DNA of 64,000 bases, taken from contig CBDCXE010000005.1 of NCBI GenBank assembly GCA_965223725.1, forward strand, positions 248,001-312,000. The letters are read 5' to 3'. Below are positions 26,150 to 36,712 of this stretch, in pieces. The position numbers were made by a program, and so were the translations under genes. Source of the stretch: CBDCXE01 sp965223725 [NCBI: Nitrospinota bacterium]. Its GTDB lineage: Bacteria > Nitrospinota_A > UBA7883. Numbering within the stretch: the first letter of the stretch is position 1; every line of letters begins with the position of its first letter. The notes below the pieces were generated by a model. That model saw only the letters and a list, made by a program, of their open reading frames with translations, made no database searches and had not been told where the DNA came from.

Positions 26150-27793
26150 ATGGGAATACGTATAGATAACGGCGAGGTCGTTGACCCCGCGCATAATGAG
26201 GACATGGTCAAGCGATCTGTCCATATCAAGGATGGAAAGATCGTTAAAGACTCTGGCAAGGACGCCCATGTCATAGACGCGACCGATTGTGTGGTTATGG
26301 CAGGCGGTGTGGATATCCACACCCATGTTGCCGGGCCAAAAGTTAACTTTGCCCGGCTGATGTTGCCGGAGGATCATCGGTATGAGCATGTCTCCCGCGA
26401 GGACGGATACGAGCGATCCGGCACCGGCGGTGTGGCGGCGACAACGTTTGTGACTGGCTATCGTTATTCCGAAATGGGTTATACAACAATTGTGGAGCCT
26501 GCGGTGCCGCCGCTCGGCGCGCGGCATGCGCATGACGAGCTTGTGGATATACCGCAGGTCAACAAGGCGATTTTCGTTTTGTTGGGCAACTCTGAGATTG
26601 TGTATCAATACCTGGAAAAGGGCGAAAAAACCAAGCTGCAGGAATATCTGGCCTGGATTGTTGACGCGACCAAATCTTATTCGGTCAAGATCGTTAACCC
26701 GGGCGGGACGAACCTTTGGAAATATCGGGGCAACCTGAACAGTATCGACGAGAAGCTGCGTGACTTTGATATTACACCGCGGGACATTGTGGTGTCGATA
26801 TCAGATGCCATGACAGCTTTGGGCATGCCGCACCCGCTTCATTTGCACTGTAATAATCTGGGCATCCCAGACAGCTACAAGGCAGTGGTCGAAACTGTGA
26901 AGGCCATGGAGGGCAGGCCGTTGCATCTGACGCATTTGCAGTTCAACAGCTATGGCAGCTCTGGCAAACGCAAGTTCAACTCCGAAGCGCCGAGGCTGGC
27001 CGACATTGTCAACTCGAACAAAAACATATCTATCGATGTGGGGCAGGTGGTGTTTGGTAAAACAACCACGATCACCGCCGATGGCCCGTTCGAGTTTCAT
27101 CTGCATAAACTGACCGGCGGCAAATGGTATAACGGCGATGTGGAGTGCGAGGATGGTTGTGGTGTTGTGCCATACGACTATAAACGCAAATCGTTTGTTA
27201 ACAGCATCCAGTGGGCGGCCGGGCTGGAGCTGTTTTTGCTGGTGGACGATCCGTGGAGGGTATACCTGACCACGGACCATCCGAACGCCGGGCCGTTTAT
27301 CTCCTACCCGTTTATTATTCGCATGCTGATGGACAAGGATTTTCGTAAGGAGCAGATCTCGAAGATATCCGCAGAGGCCAGCTCTGAAATACCGCTGAAG
27401 GTTGTAGAGCGGGAATATTCATTATACGAAATAGCCGTCATCACCCGCGCCGGCACTGCTAAAAGGTTGGGGCTGGTGGATAAAGGGCACATCGGACCGG
27501 GCGCAGATGCGGATGTCACCATATACAGGAAGAACTCGAACTATGAAGATATGTTCGCCAAACCTGCTTATGTGATTAAAGATGGTGAAATCGTGGTCAA
27601 GGATGGAAAAGTTTGCAAGCAGGTGTTTGGGAGCACGTTTCATCTCCAGCCAGAGCGTGGCGCTGCTGATATACAGTCTGACCTGGAAGATTTCTTTGCC
27701 GAGTTTTATACGGTGAACATAAAGAACTATCCGGTCGGCCTGGAATATCTACCTAATTCGGAACTGGTCCCTTGCAATGGAGTTGTTGAATGA
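26150..27793 (+). CDS. fwdA: Formylmethanofuran dehydrogenase subunit A (amidohydrolase)
   Basis: A 547-residue amidohydrolase-fold subunit. The metal-binding HxH is in GGVDIHTHVAGPKVNF, the carboxylatable Lys in SVKIVNPGGTNLWK, further ligands are in LHLHCNNLG and LHLTHLQFNSYG, and the catalytic Asp in YLTTDHPNAGPF. In archaeal Fwd, subunit A transfers formate, made at the FwdB site, onto methanofuran; in methylotroph FhcA it runs the reverse hydrolysis. It begins two bases after the fwdB stop and overlaps fwdC by four bases, so translation is coupled. Length matches FwdA/FhcA (about 550-580). Confidence 0.93.
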   Translation: MGIRIDNGEVVDPAHNEDMVKRSVHIKDGKIVKDSGKDAHVIDATDCVVMAGGVDIHTHVAGPKVNFARLMLPEDHRYEHVSREDGYERSGTGGVAATTFVTGYRYSEMGYTTIVEPAVPPLGARHAHDELVDIPQVNKAIFVLLGNSEIVYQYLEKGEKTKLQEYLAWIVDATKSYSVKIVNPGGTNLWKYRGNLNSIDEKLRDFDITPRDIVVSISDAMTALGMPHPLHLHCNNLGIPDSYKAVVETVKAMEGRPLHLTHLQFNSYGSSGKRKFNSEAPRLADIVNSNKNISIDVGQVVFGKTTTITADGPFEFHLHKLTGGKWYNGDVECEDGCGVVPYDYKRKSFVNSIQWAAGLELFLLVDDPWRVYLTTDHPNAGPFISYPFIIRMLMDKDFRKEQISKISAEASSEIPLKVVEREYSLYEIAVITRAGTAKRLGLVDKGHIGPGADADVTIYRKNSNYEDMFAKPAYVIKDGEIVVKDGKVCKQVFGSTFHLQPERGAADIQSDLEDFFAEFYTVNIKNYPVGLEYLPNSELVPCNGVVE

Positions 27794-28584
27794 TCAAACT
27801 TACGTTAAAGGAAGCGCTTACCATACCAGCGGAGGCTGACTGCATTACGCCGGATAACCTTCATAACAAATCGAACGACGAGATAAAGAGTCAACCGGTC
27901 TATTGGGGCAACAAGAAGCTGACCCTGGGCGATCTGTTCGATGTGGAAGGTGAGAAATCGGATGAAATAACCGTTATAGGCGATTGCGACAAAGTGAAGC
28001 TCATTGGCAGCCAGATGAGCTTTGGGTCGATCCATGTCAAAGGTAATGTCGGTTTTAACACTGGATCTTATATGACCGGAGGCAAAATCACGGTTGATGG
28101 AGACGCCCGGGATTATCTGGGCGCCATGATGGAAGGCGGCCTGGTTGTATGTAAAGGTAACGCGGGCAACTTCACTGGTGGAGCTTATAAAGGCGAGATG
28201 GCGGGGATGCAAGGCGGCGAGATTATCGTGCATGGCAACGCCGGGATGGAGACCGGCTGTTTCATGCGTCGCGGGTTGATAGTGATCGGCGGCGACACGG
28301 ACGATTTTGCCGGGGTGTTCATGCTGGCGGGCACCATCCTGGTGCTGGGTAACGCAGGTTTGCGCGCCGGGGCCAATATGAAACGCGGGACCATCATATT
28401 AATGAACGAGACTGATGTACTGCCTGGATTTTATGAAGGGTGTGAGTTTGAATCGCCTGCTATATCGATGATACTCAAACGGGCGTCCACCTTCGGGTTT
28501 GATACTCCTGACAGCTCTGCTTTCAAACGCTTTTATGGTGATGTTACTTCCCTGGGCAAAGGCGAGATACTGATCAGAGCGTAA
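27790..28584 (+). CDS. fwdC: Formylmethanofuran dehydrogenase subunit C (beta-helix)
   Basis: A 264-residue protein starting in the ATGA overlap with fwdA. It carries a run of Gly-rich beta-helix repeats (GGKITVDGDARDYLGAMMEG, GLVVCKGNAGNFTG, GGEIIVHGNAGMETGCFMRR, GTILVLGNAGLRAG), the fold shared by FwdC, FhcC and the C-terminal domain of glutamate synthase. FwdC is the scaffold that holds A, B and D. It is the last gene of the operon; no ftr/fhcD, fwdE, fwdF or fwdG follows. Confidence 0.93.
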   Translation: MIKLTLKEALTIPAEADCITPDNLHNKSNDEIKSQPVYWGNKKLTLGDLFDVEGEKSDEITVIGDCDKVKLIGSQMSFGSIHVKGNVGFNTGSYMTGGKITVDGDARDYLGAMMEGGLVVCKGNAGNFTGGAYKGEMAGMQGGEIIVHGNAGMETGCFMRRGLIVIGGDTDDFAGVFMLAGTILVLGNAGLRAGANMKRGTIILMNETDVLPGFYEGCEFESPAISMILKRASTFGFDTPDSSAFKRFYGDVTSLGKGEILIRA

Positions 28585-28751
28585 AGGCAATATTCCCCCT
28601 CGCTATTTTTTTGGCGTTATTGTCAAAAAAACAGGATAAAGATTATAAAACAGCAACCTTTTTGTCATACAATATTAAGGTTGCGTCTTAACGTAATTTA
28701 AACAACAGTCATGATTTGTAAAAATTAACAGAAAATCTTTTGGACATAATA

Positions 28752-30251
28752 ATGACAAAGCTTCTTTCTGCATTGCAGGAAAACTTTCTTGGTCATTCAC
28801 CTACCTGGTACGAGCGTACCATTCTCATTTTTCTGGTGATAAATCCAGTTCTGTTATACACGGTTGGCCCTTTTATAACCGGATGGGCGATCATGGCGGA
28901 GTTTATTTTCACGTTGGCAATGGCATTAAAATGTTATCCTCTCCAACCGGGGGGGTTGCTGGCGATAGAGGCGATAGCCCTCGGTATGGCGTCACCAGAG
29001 GCTGTATATAAAGAAGCTCTATTAAATTTTCCTGTGATCCTTCTGCTTATATTCATGGTGGCTGGAATCTATTTTATGAAAGAGTTTCTGCTATATATTT
29101 TTGGCAGCCTGATTGTAAAGGTACGATCAAAAATATTACTGTCGCTGCTGTTTTGCTTCTTAGGAGCGTTTCTATCAGCGTTTCTGGACGCGCTGACGGT
29201 CACCGCTGTGATCATATCTGTGGGCATTGGTTTTTTCAGCGTGTACCACAAATTCGCCTCATCAAAACAATCGATACAAACATATGATGGCAAAGATGAC
29301 GCCCATATCGATAGCATAGACAAGGAAGATTTATACAAATTTCGTGGCTTTTTGCGCAATATACTAATGCACGGCGCCGTGGGCACCGCGTTGGGTGGCG
29401 TCACCACATTGGTTGGCGAACCACAGAATTTGCTGATAGCCCATGTTATGGAATGGCATTTTGTCGAGTTTTTTATAAAAATGGCGCCTATAACCATGCC
29501 CACCCTAGTTGTCGGATTGGCAACCTGTGTCCTCGTGGAAAAGCTGGGTATATTTGGTTATGGTTACGAGCTACCGAAAAAAGTGCGCATGGTGCTGGAA
29601 GAGTATTCAGCCAAGGAATCGGCTAAAAGGGACGACAAAGGAAGAGCCCGACTGATTGTGCAAGCGGTGGTGGGTGTTTCTCTCATCCTGTCGTTGGCGT
29701 TTCATATTGCTGAAGTCGGCATCATTGGCCTGATGATAATTATTATGCTCACCGCGCTGAATGGGATCACAGAAGAGCATCAGATCGGAAGGGCGTTCGA
29801 AGAGGCCTTGCCGTTCACGGCATTGCTCGTTGTATTCTTTTCCATAGTTGCTGTCATCCATGAACAGCACCTGTTCACACCGATAATAGACTGGACACTA
29901 ACCATGGAAGGCCACACCCAGTTGGTGGCGTTTTTTTTGGCCAACGGTATATTGTCGATGATTAGTGACAACGTGTTCGTCGCGACTATTTATATCAGCG
30001 AGGCGAAGGCGGCGTTCGACGCAGGCAGCATTACCCAGGATCAGTTCGACCTGATCGCAGTGGCCATAAATACCGGCACAAACATACCAAGCGTCGCCAC
30101 ACCGAACGGTCAGGCGGCGTTTCTGTTTCTTCTTACTTCCGCTGTATCAGCCCTGGTACGGCTTTCTTATATCCGCATGATAATCATGGCTTTACCTTAC
30201 ACTTTATCAATGAGCATAACGGCGCTGTTGGCGACCATATATTTACTGTAG
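28752..30251 (+). CDS. nhaB: Na+/H+ antiporter NhaB
   Basis: A 499-residue polytopic inner-membrane protein with about 12 helices. Sequence blocks such as [54 protein letters not shown] and [20 protein letters not shown] are characteristic of NhaB, an electrogenic sodium/proton antiporter. ATG 28752 is preferred to a TTG at 28740 four codons earlier. It follows the fwd operon after 167 bp and directly precedes glyS by five bases, so those two may share a transcript. It suggests a saline or Na+-dependent habitat. Confidence 0.93.
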   Translation: MTKLLSALQENFLGHSPTWYERTILIFLVINPVLLYTVGPFITGWAIMAEFIFTLAMALKCYPLQPGGLLAIEAIALGMASPEAVYKEALLNFPVILLLIFMVAGIYFMKEFLLYIFGSLIVKVRSKILLSLLFCFLGAFLSAFLDALTVTAVIISVGIGFFSVYHKFASSKQSIQTYDGKDDAHIDSIDKEDLYKFRGFLRNILMHGAVGTALGGVTTLVGEPQNLLIAHVMEWHFVEFFIKMAPITMPTLVVGLATCVLVEKLGIFGYGYELPKKVRMVLEEYSAKESAKRDDKGRARLIVQAVVGVSLILSLAFHIAEVGIIGLMIIIMLTALNGITEEHQIGRAFEEALPFTALLVVFFSIVAVIHEQHLFTPIIDWTLTMEGHTQLVAFFLANGILSMISDNVFVATIYISEAKAAFDAGSITQDQFDLIAVAINTGTNIPSVATPNGQAAFLFLLTSAVSALVRLSYIRMIIMALPYTLSMSITALLATIYLL

Positions 30252-30256
30252 ACAAA

Positions 30257-32332
30257 ATGAATGAATTACTAATAGAAATAGGAACAGAGGAAATACCTTC
30301 CAGCTATATTATTCCAGCTGTGGAAGCGTTGCAAAAAACATTGGCGCAAAGGCTGGAAAGTTTGGGGATGCCATTCGACGACCTGCGTCCGTTTTCATCC
30401 ACGCGCCGATTGGCGGTTTCTGCGCTGAATATCCCGGCGCAACGCCCCATGAAAAAAATAAAAGCGTATGGCCCACCTAAAAAAGCTGGTTTTGCTCCGG
30501 ACGGCTCCGTTACCAAAGCGGCGATAGGGTTCGCCAAAGGCAAAGGTGTGGATGTTGCCGAATTAAAAGTGGAAAATACAGAGAAGGGCGAGTACCTGTT
30601 TGTGGAGATTGAGGAGGGTGGAGATAATTGCGCTGATATCCTCGCTGTGGAACTACCGAAACTGATCAGAGAGATTCCGTTTCCAAAATCGATGCGATGG
30701 GGGGCGGATGATTTTCTGTTTACCCGGCCGATCCATTGGATAGTCGCGCTATTCGGTGGTGAAATTATAAAGTTTGACATCGCCGGTGTACAGTCTGGCA
30801 GTACTACCCGGGGGCACCGGTTCCTCGGTTTGCAGTCGATCAAGGTAACCGGTAGGGATGATTATATCGAAAACCTGCAAAACAATTACGTCATTGTGGA
30901 TCAAGAGGAGCGGAAAGCTCAAGTGGCCCAAATGGTAGAGAGCGCCGCCCAGGAAAATGGCGCAGGGGTGCTGGTTGACGATGATCTGGCCGAGACCGTG
31001 GCCAACCTGACAGAATGGCCGATAGCGCTTTGGGGCTCTTACGACGAGCAGTTTCTGACTCTGCCGGATGAGTTGCTGATAGCGTCGATGAAAAACCATC
31101 AGAAAATGTTTAGTGTGGTGGGTGAAAATGGCAAGCTGACCAACGGATTTATCGGTGTGTCGAACATGAAGGTTGAGGATAACGATGTGGTGGTGGCCGG
31201 TTATAAGCGCGTATTGCGCGCCAGGTTGTCGGACGCCAAGTTTTTCTTCGATGAAGATTTAAAAACACCCCTGGGCGATTTCGCAAAACGGCTGGACAGT
31301 GTGGTCTACCAGAAAAAGTTGGGGACCGTTGGCGCCAAAATCGGGCGGTTCACAAACCTTGCGGAACAGCTTGCAATTATGATCAAACCGGAATTAAAGG
31401 ATCAAGTGGTCACAACAGCGCGTCTGTGTAAAGCAGACCTGGAGACACTGATGGTGTACGAGTTTCCGGAGCTTCAAGGCGTCATGGGGCGGGAATACGC
31501 AAAAGCGGCAGGTGAGCCAGAGGAAATATATAACGCGATATTTGAGCATTATAAACCACGATGGTCAGGCGATAGCACACCACCATCCGATGTTGGCGCC
31601 ATAGTGGGTATCGCTGACAAGCTGGACACACTGGCAGGATGTTTTAGCATCGGACTTATCCCCACTGGCGGGGCGGATCCATTCGCTTTGAGGCGAGGCG
31701 CGCTCGGCATTATCCAGACAATATTTGATAAGCAGTATCCACTAGACCTGGGAGCGCTGATAGATTTCGCCCTAGGGCAATTGGACGACAAAGCCGAAGG
31801 GAAACCTGAAGAAATCAAGCGGAAGCTTATGGAGTTTTTTGAAGGTCGACTAAAAAATTTCTGGACTGGTAATGGCGTGTCGTATGATGTGGCGGACGCG
31901 GTTCTTTCCGCCGGGTTTAACGATATGGCATCCGCCAACCTGCGTTGCGAAGCGATGACCGAGCTGCGAAGGCGCGACTTTTTCGAACCATTGGCCATCA
32001 CTTTCAAAAGGGCGGCGAACATCACAAAAGATCACACAGCTGGCAAAGTGGACGAGAGCTTGTTTGAAAATGATCATGAACGGAACCTCCATAATGCGAT
32101 AGTTAACCTGGCTGGCGATGTGGATTCTATGATAAACGATAAGCAATACCTTGCAGCCCTGGAAAAAATCGCTACACTGCGCAATAGTGTGGACAGTTTG
32201 TTTGATAATGTGATGGTTATGGCAAAGGAGGATAGCATCAGGGTCAATCGGCTGAATCTGCTTAGTGAGTTGACTGGCCTATTCGACAGGATCGCAAATT
32301 TCTCTAAACTGGCCGGGGCAGAGAGTAACTGA
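30257..32332 (+). CDS. glyS: Glycine-tRNA ligase beta subunit
   Basis: A 691-residue protein matching bacterial GlyS over its full length: LLIEIGTEEIPSSYI at the start, FSSTRRLAV, PKSMRWG, FTRPIHWIVALFGG, TRGHRFL, HD-like core KADLETLMVYEFPELQGVMG and GADPFALRRGALGI, and the C-terminal anticodon-binding DALR-like part. With GlyQ (alpha) it forms the alpha2beta2 enzyme that charges tRNA-Gly. glyQ is not in the window, which is unusual because glyQ and glyS are often adjacent. Confidence 0.97.
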   Translation: MNELLIEIGTEEIPSSYIIPAVEALQKTLAQRLESLGMPFDDLRPFSSTRRLAVSALNIPAQRPMKKIKAYGPPKKAGFAPDGSVTKAAIGFAKGKGVDVAELKVENTEKGEYLFVEIEEGGDNCADILAVELPKLIREIPFPKSMRWGADDFLFTRPIHWIVALFGGEIIKFDIAGVQSGSTTRGHRFLGLQSIKVTGRDDYIENLQNNYVIVDQEERKAQVAQMVESAAQENGAGVLVDDDLAETVANLTEWPIALWGSYDEQFLTLPDELLIASMKNHQKMFSVVGENGKLTNGFIGVSNMKVEDNDVVVAGYKRVLRARLSDAKFFFDEDLKTPLGDFAKRLDSVVYQKKLGTVGAKIGRFTNLAEQLAIMIKPELKDQVVTTARLCKADLETLMVYEFPELQGVMGREYAKAAGEPEEIYNAIFEHYKPRWSGDSTPPSDVGAIVGIADKLDTLAGCFSIGLIPTGGADPFALRRGALGIIQTIFDKQYPLDLGALIDFALGQLDDKAEGKPEEIKRKLMEFFEGRLKNFWTGNGVSYDVADAVLSAGFNDMASANLRCEAMTELRRRDFFEPLAITFKRAANITKDHTAGKVDESLFENDHERNLHNAIVNLAGDVDSMINDKQYLAALEKIATLRNSVDSLFDNVMVMAKEDSIRVNRLNLLSELTGLFDRIANFSKLAGAESN

Positions 32333-32372
32333 ATAACCAACCAATAGCGGAATTTATTGAGGGGGCAGCAGA

Positions 32373-35006
32373 ATGACAAAAAGAAAGTTTGTTTTCTTTT
32401 TTGGTAAAGGTGGCGCCGATGGATCGGCCGATATGAAAGACCTGCTGGGCGGCAAAGGCGCCAACCTGGCGGAAATGTGTAACCTGAAAATCCGCGTGCC
32501 GTCCGGTTTTACCATCTCTACACAGGCCTGTGTAGAATATTTTAAATCGGACTCCAAATGGCCCAGTGGGCTGGAGGGCGAAATTAATAAAAATATTGCT
32601 CGATTGGAAAAGGAAATGGGTAAAAAACTAAACGACCCATCAAACCCGCTTCTCCTTTCTGTCCGCTCTGGCGCCCGCGCGTCGATGCCGGGCATGATGG
32701 ACACCATTCTGGACCTGGGGCTGAACGATAAATCGGTGGTGGGCCTTGCGGAAAAATCGAATAACGAATGGTTCGCTTACGATTCCTATCGCCGGTTCAT
32801 CATGATGTTCGCTGATGTGGCGTTGGGTGTGGATCGCCACAAATTTGAAAAAGAGATTGTTGCAGAAAAGAAGAAATACGATTTGGTTACTGACACCCAG
32901 CTATCTGTCAAATCACTTCAGAAGCTTGTGACCAAATTCAAGGCTATTGTAAAAAAAGCGACCGGCGCTCCGTTTCCACAAAAACCGGAGGAACAACTAA
33001 TAAAAGCTATCAACGCCGTGTTCGCCTCCTGGATGAATAATAGAGCGATAGAGTATCGCAGGCTTTACAATATACCAGAATCGTGGGGTACCGCTGTGAA
33101 TGTGCAGTCGATGGTGTTCGGCAATATTGGCGACGATTCCGGAACTGGTGTGGCCTTCACTCGAGACCCTGCCAATGGCAAACGGAAATTTTATGGTGAG
33201 TTTCTGTTCAACGCCCAGGGTGAAGATGTAGTGGCTGGCATACGCACGCCGCTCTCTGTCAGTCAGATGGGTAAACGGCTGCCGAAGGCGCAAAAAGAGC
33301 TGGATAGAACATACAAGAAGCTGGAAAAACATTATCGCGATATGCTGGATATCGAGTTCACGGTGGAGCGGGGCAAGCTGTATATGCTCCAAACCAGGGT
33401 TGGCAAACGGACCGCCCATGCGGCCGTGCGGATTGCCACTGATATGGTAAACGAGAAGATGATCAGTAAAAAAGAGGCAATCCGGCGCATCCAGCCTGAA
33501 CAGCTCGACCAGTTGCTGCACAACACAATCAACCCGGCGGCCCATGTAAAGGTGTTGACCAAAGGATTGCCAGCGTCACCTGGCGCAGGTGTGGGCAAGG
33601 TCATCTTTACATCGGAGGAAGCGATCGATCTGGCCGCCAACGGTGAGCAGTTGATTCTTGTGCGGCAAGAGACCAGCCCGGAAGATATCGGCGGTATGAA
33701 CGCGGCCCAAGGGATCCTGACGGCCACGGGAGGGATGACGTCCCACGCCGCTGTAGTCGCCAGGGGTATGGGAAAATGTTGTGTGGCTGGCGCCGAAGAG
33801 CTGAAAATATCTATCCGTCAAGGGATGTTCACCGTTGGATCCACCGCTGTGCATAAAGGCGACTGGATAACCCTGGACGGCTCCACCGGCCGGGTGATAC
33901 TGGGCAAGGCTCCTCTGGTCAAGCCGAAGCTGTCTAGCCATTTCCACACATTGATGGGGTGGGCGGACCAGATGAGATCGCTGAAAGTTCGCACCAACGC
34001 CGACACACCGAACGACGCAAAAATCGCCCGCGAATATGGCGCGGAGGGGATAGGGCTGTGCCGGACAGAGCATATGTTTTTCGAGGGCGACAGGATAATT
34101 GCGGTACGGGAAATGATCCTGGCGGACAGCGCAAAGGCGCGTCAGAAAGCGCTGGCAAAAATTTTGCCTATGCAGAAGAAAGATTTCGTCGGTATATTCA
34201 AGGCGATGCAAGGTCTGCCGGTCACGGTTCGTCTACTTGATCCGCCACTGCATGAGTTTCTGCCGAAGACAGAGGTCGACTATGCCATGCTGGCGAAGGA
34301 TCTGAATGTTTCTATTCTTGACCTTAAAAAACGGGCGGAATCGTTGCACGAATTCAATCCGATGCTTGGTCATCGTGGTTGCCGGCTGGGTATCACATAT
34401 CCGGAGATATACGATATGCAAGTGCGGGCCATTATTGGCGCGGCGTGCGAGCTGGTGAAACGAAAGATCAAGGTTAAGCCGGAGATAATGATACCGCTGG
34501 TGGCGCATACGGAGGAGCTGGCCCGTCTGCGGGTCAGGGCCAGCGAAGTGGCAAAGGAAGTCATCAAAAAAGCTGGCGTTCGCCTCAAATATCAAATCGG
34601 CACCATGATTGAGCTGCCCCGGGCGGCGGTGACTGCCGACAAGATCGCGAAGGAGTCAGACTTTTTCTCGTTTGGCACCAACGATCTTACGCAGACGACG
34701 TTTGGTTTGTCGCGGGATGATTCGGGCAGGTTCATGCCCCACTATGTGGAAACGGGGATTTTATCGGGTGATCCGTTTGTGTCTATCGATGCTGATGGCG
34801 TGGGCGAGCTGATAAAAATTGGTGTTGAAAAAGGGCGCAGTATCAAACCTGAGCTTAAAATAGGGATATGTGGTGAGCATGGCGGAGAGCCGAAGTCTGT
34901 GGAGTTTTGCCATTTTAACGGCTTTGATTATGTTTCCTGCTCACCCTACAGGATACCGATCGCCCGATTGGCGGCTGCGCAAGCGGCGCTGGATGGAGCT
35001 GGCTGA
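32373..35006 (+). CDS. ppdK: Pyruvate, phosphate dikinase
   Basis: A full-length 877-residue PPDK converting pyruvate, ATP and Pi to PEP, AMP and PPi. The N-terminal ATP-grasp begins VFFFGKGGADGSADMKD and LLGGKGANLAEM. The phosphorylated His is in TGGMTSHAAVVARGMG. The PEP/pyruvate barrel contains IGLCRTEHMFF, GHRGCRLG, FFSFGTNDLTQTT, and ends in GICGEHGGEP with the catalytic Cys nearby in SVEFCHFNGFDYVSCSPYR. A purine-rich GAGGGGG site precedes the ATG. With ATP-citrate lyase encoded nearby it fits PEP synthesis from reductive-TCA pyruvate. Confidence 0.97.
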   Translation: MTKRKFVFFFGKGGADGSADMKDLLGGKGANLAEMCNLKIRVPSGFTISTQACVEYFKSDSKWPSGLEGEINKNIARLEKEMGKKLNDPSNPLLLSVRSGARASMPGMMDTILDLGLNDKSVVGLAEKSNNEWFAYDSYRRFIMMFADVALGVDRHKFEKEIVAEKKKYDLVTDTQLSVKSLQKLVTKFKAIVKKATGAPFPQKPEEQLIKAINAVFASWMNNRAIEYRRLYNIPESWGTAVNVQSMVFGNIGDDSGTGVAFTRDPANGKRKFYGEFLFNAQGEDVVAGIRTPLSVSQMGKRLPKAQKELDRTYKKLEKHYRDMLDIEFTVERGKLYMLQTRVGKRTAHAAVRIATDMVNEKMISKKEAIRRIQPEQLDQLLHNTINPAAHVKVLTKGLPASPGAGVGKVIFTSEEAIDLAANGEQLILVRQETSPEDIGGMNAAQGILTATGGMTSHAAVVARGMGKCCVAGAEELKISIRQGMFTVGSTAVHKGDWITLDGSTGRVILGKAPLVKPKLSSHFHTLMGWADQMRSLKVRTNADTPNDAKIAREYGAEGIGLCRTEHMFFEGDRIIAVREMILADSAKARQKALAKILPMQKKDFVGIFKAMQGLPVTVRLLDPPLHEFLPKTEVDYAMLAKDLNVSILDLKKRAESLHEFNPMLGHRGCRLGITYPEIYDMQVRAIIGAACELVKRKIKVKPEIMIPLVAHTEELARLRVRASEVAKEVIKKAGVRLKYQIGTMIELPRAAVTADKIAKESDFFSFGTNDLTQTTFGLSRDDSGRFMPHYVETGILSGDPFVSIDADGVGELIKIGVEKGRSIKPELKIGICGEHGGEPKSVEFCHFNGFDYVSCSPYRIPIARLAAAQAALDGAG

Positions 35007-35013
35007 TCAAGGT

Positions 35014-35544
35014 TTAGTATGTTGGCTTTGCCAGGTTAGGCATGTATTTACGCCAGCAGGCCAGATGACTCTCCGGTATGTTCTCCGGTAGATGGTTCAG
35101 GTATGGATAATTTGGCTTGCCCGGCTTTCTGACAAGACGCATACCAGACTCTTCCAGGGTCCTGCTCCCTTTTTTCAGGTTGCATTTTCGGCATGCGGTT
35201 ACCAGATTCTCCCAGGTGGACTCGCCATCGAGCGCCTTTGGGTGGACATGATCCATCGTTAGTTCCACACCCCGCTTACCACAATATTGGCAGGTGTGGT
35301 TATCGCGCCTTAAAATATTTTTCCGGGAAAAAGCTATATACGATTTGAATGGGCGCTTAATAAACCGGTTGAGTTTTATGACCGTGGGCAACCGGTACGA
35401 CGCGCTGGTCGTCCTGATATGGAACCCGTCATACTCCAACGCTTCCGCTTTACCCAGCAACGCCAGGACAAAAGCCCGTTTTGCTGTTGTAAACTGCAGC
35501 GGCTCGTATGTGCTGTTTAACACCAGCGATTTTAAATGCTCCAT
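35014..35544 (-). CDS. HNH endonuclease-family protein
   Basis: A 176-residue protein. The C-terminal HNH domain has two zinc CxxC pairs and the HNH core: NHTCQYCGKRGVELTMDHVHPK and NLVTACRKCNLKKGSRT are read as adjacent blocks. The N-terminal part (SLVLNSTYEPLQFTTAKRAF) is typical of the widespread stand-alone bacterial HNH proteins of unknown role. ATG 35544 is chosen; a TTG four codons upstream is possible. It is convergent with ppdK, seven bases away. Confidence 0.85.
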   Translation of the reverse strand: MEHLKSLVLNSTYEPLQFTTAKRAFVLALLGKAEALEYDGFHIRTTSASYRLPTVIKLNRFIKRPFKSYIAFSRKNILRRDNHTCQYCGKRGVELTMDHVHPKALDGESTWENLVTACRKCNLKKGSRTLEESGMRLVRKPGKPNYPYLNHLPENIPESHLACWRKYMPNLAKPTY

Positions 35545-35652
35545 GTTATACACCAAATCTGAATTTCGGGATATTCTAAGCGTTTGGGTGTATGGAAGTC
35601 AAACGAACCAGGGCGACCCCTTTGGAATCAAGGCGGTTAGACTATAGCCTGT

Positions 35653-36666
35653 TCACCGGCGCATCGACTGGGCCACATCTTCAATCCTGCGGATCGCTTC
35701 GCTGTAATAGCGTGACATTTTGGAGCGATGATCCGCCCACATAGAGGCGCCATCCCCCCGCTCTACCCACCATGGGTTAAAAACAATCGCGGCGTTCAAA
35801 GAGTCGATAGCAACCGTCATATTTTCATCAGCGCCTTTATCCATTTCTTTTTTGAAGGCATTAAAAAGCACTGTCAGCGCATCCCGCGCCACAATAGCCG
35901 CTCCCTGGGCATAATATACCTGATCATCCAGCTCCAGGCTGGGGACATGGCGGCCCCGTTCCACAAGCCTGCCGTATGGTTCGCCCAATACACCATCTTT
36001 GATCTGGATAAGTATATCGTAGATATCTGCAGTTGTTATATTGATCCGTCCTTCACCACTCAGAAGCCGGGCCTGGTACGATTTGGTGAGTTCTATGCCT
36101 TCATAATAATATTTTTCGGAATTTGTAAACGCGTACCAACCCCAGTTATCTTCATCAAAAGCAAATTTGGACTGGCGAGCCTGTTTCATTTCCTCATCTT
36201 CCTTGCCGCCAAGGCCATATTTTGAAATTTTAACGGATAAGACAGAGGCCAATTCACGAACTCCATGGATCACGCCCTTCTGGCGGTTAAGCCTATTATC
36301 GAAAAACTGAAGACAACATAGGTCGTTTGGCGCCCACCCCAGTGGCGAATCGAGTTCCCGTTCAAGCTGTACGTAGATTGATTTCACTAACAGAGCGCCT
36401 TTTTCTGGTAATGGTTTTGCCCCAATCCCTGGTTCGGCAAATGCTGGGTCTATGGCATTAGTTGGGTAAGTAGCCTGATCGATGGCGACAAGCGCCCCTC
36501 CGATTAACAACAATACACCAACCGGGGTGAACAGGTAGAACGCAATCGCCAGCAATACTTTGGCGAACGGTTTGCGCGTTTCAGCAATTTGGGAATTGAC
36601 GAACCTGACATAGGCGGAAAAAATGTTCCAGTTTGAAGTCGCTGGCTCTGGATCCGATGATGGCAT
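35653..36666 (-). CDS. DUF2333-family membrane-anchored protein
   Basis: A 337-residue protein with a single N-terminal membrane helix (about 40-62, FYLFTPVGVLLLIGGALVAI) and a large helical domain. GWAPNDLCCLQFFDNRLNRQ followed by GVIHGVRELASVLSVKISKYG matches what I know of DUF2333, a family of unknown function in Gram-negative bacteria. It lies alone on the minus strand between the HNH gene and the aclBA terminator. Function is unknown. Confidence 0.72.
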   Translation of the reverse strand: MPSSDPEPATSNWNIFSAYVRFVNSQIAETRKPFAKVLLAIAFYLFTPVGVLLLIGGALVAIDQATYPTNAIDPAFAEPGIGAKPLPEKGALLVKSIYVQLERELDSPLGWAPNDLCCLQFFDNRLNRQKGVIHGVRELASVLSVKISKYGLGGKEDEEMKQARQSKFAFDEDNWGWYAFTNSEKYYYEGIELTKSYQARLLSGEGRINITTADIYDILIQIKDGVLGEPYGRLVERGRHVPSLELDDQVYYAQGAAIVARDALTVLFNAFKKEMDKGADENMTVAIDSLNAAIVFNPWWVERGDGASMWADHRSKMSRYYSEAIRRIEDVAQSMRR

Positions 36667-36712
36667 TAATCACTCCTTGTAATGATGTGATTATACTATC
36701 AAATCTACCAAC

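Noticed and set aside
28585-28751. Terminator after fwdC
   Set aside because: The T-rich stretch near 28605 lacks a convincing GC stem, so no call was made.
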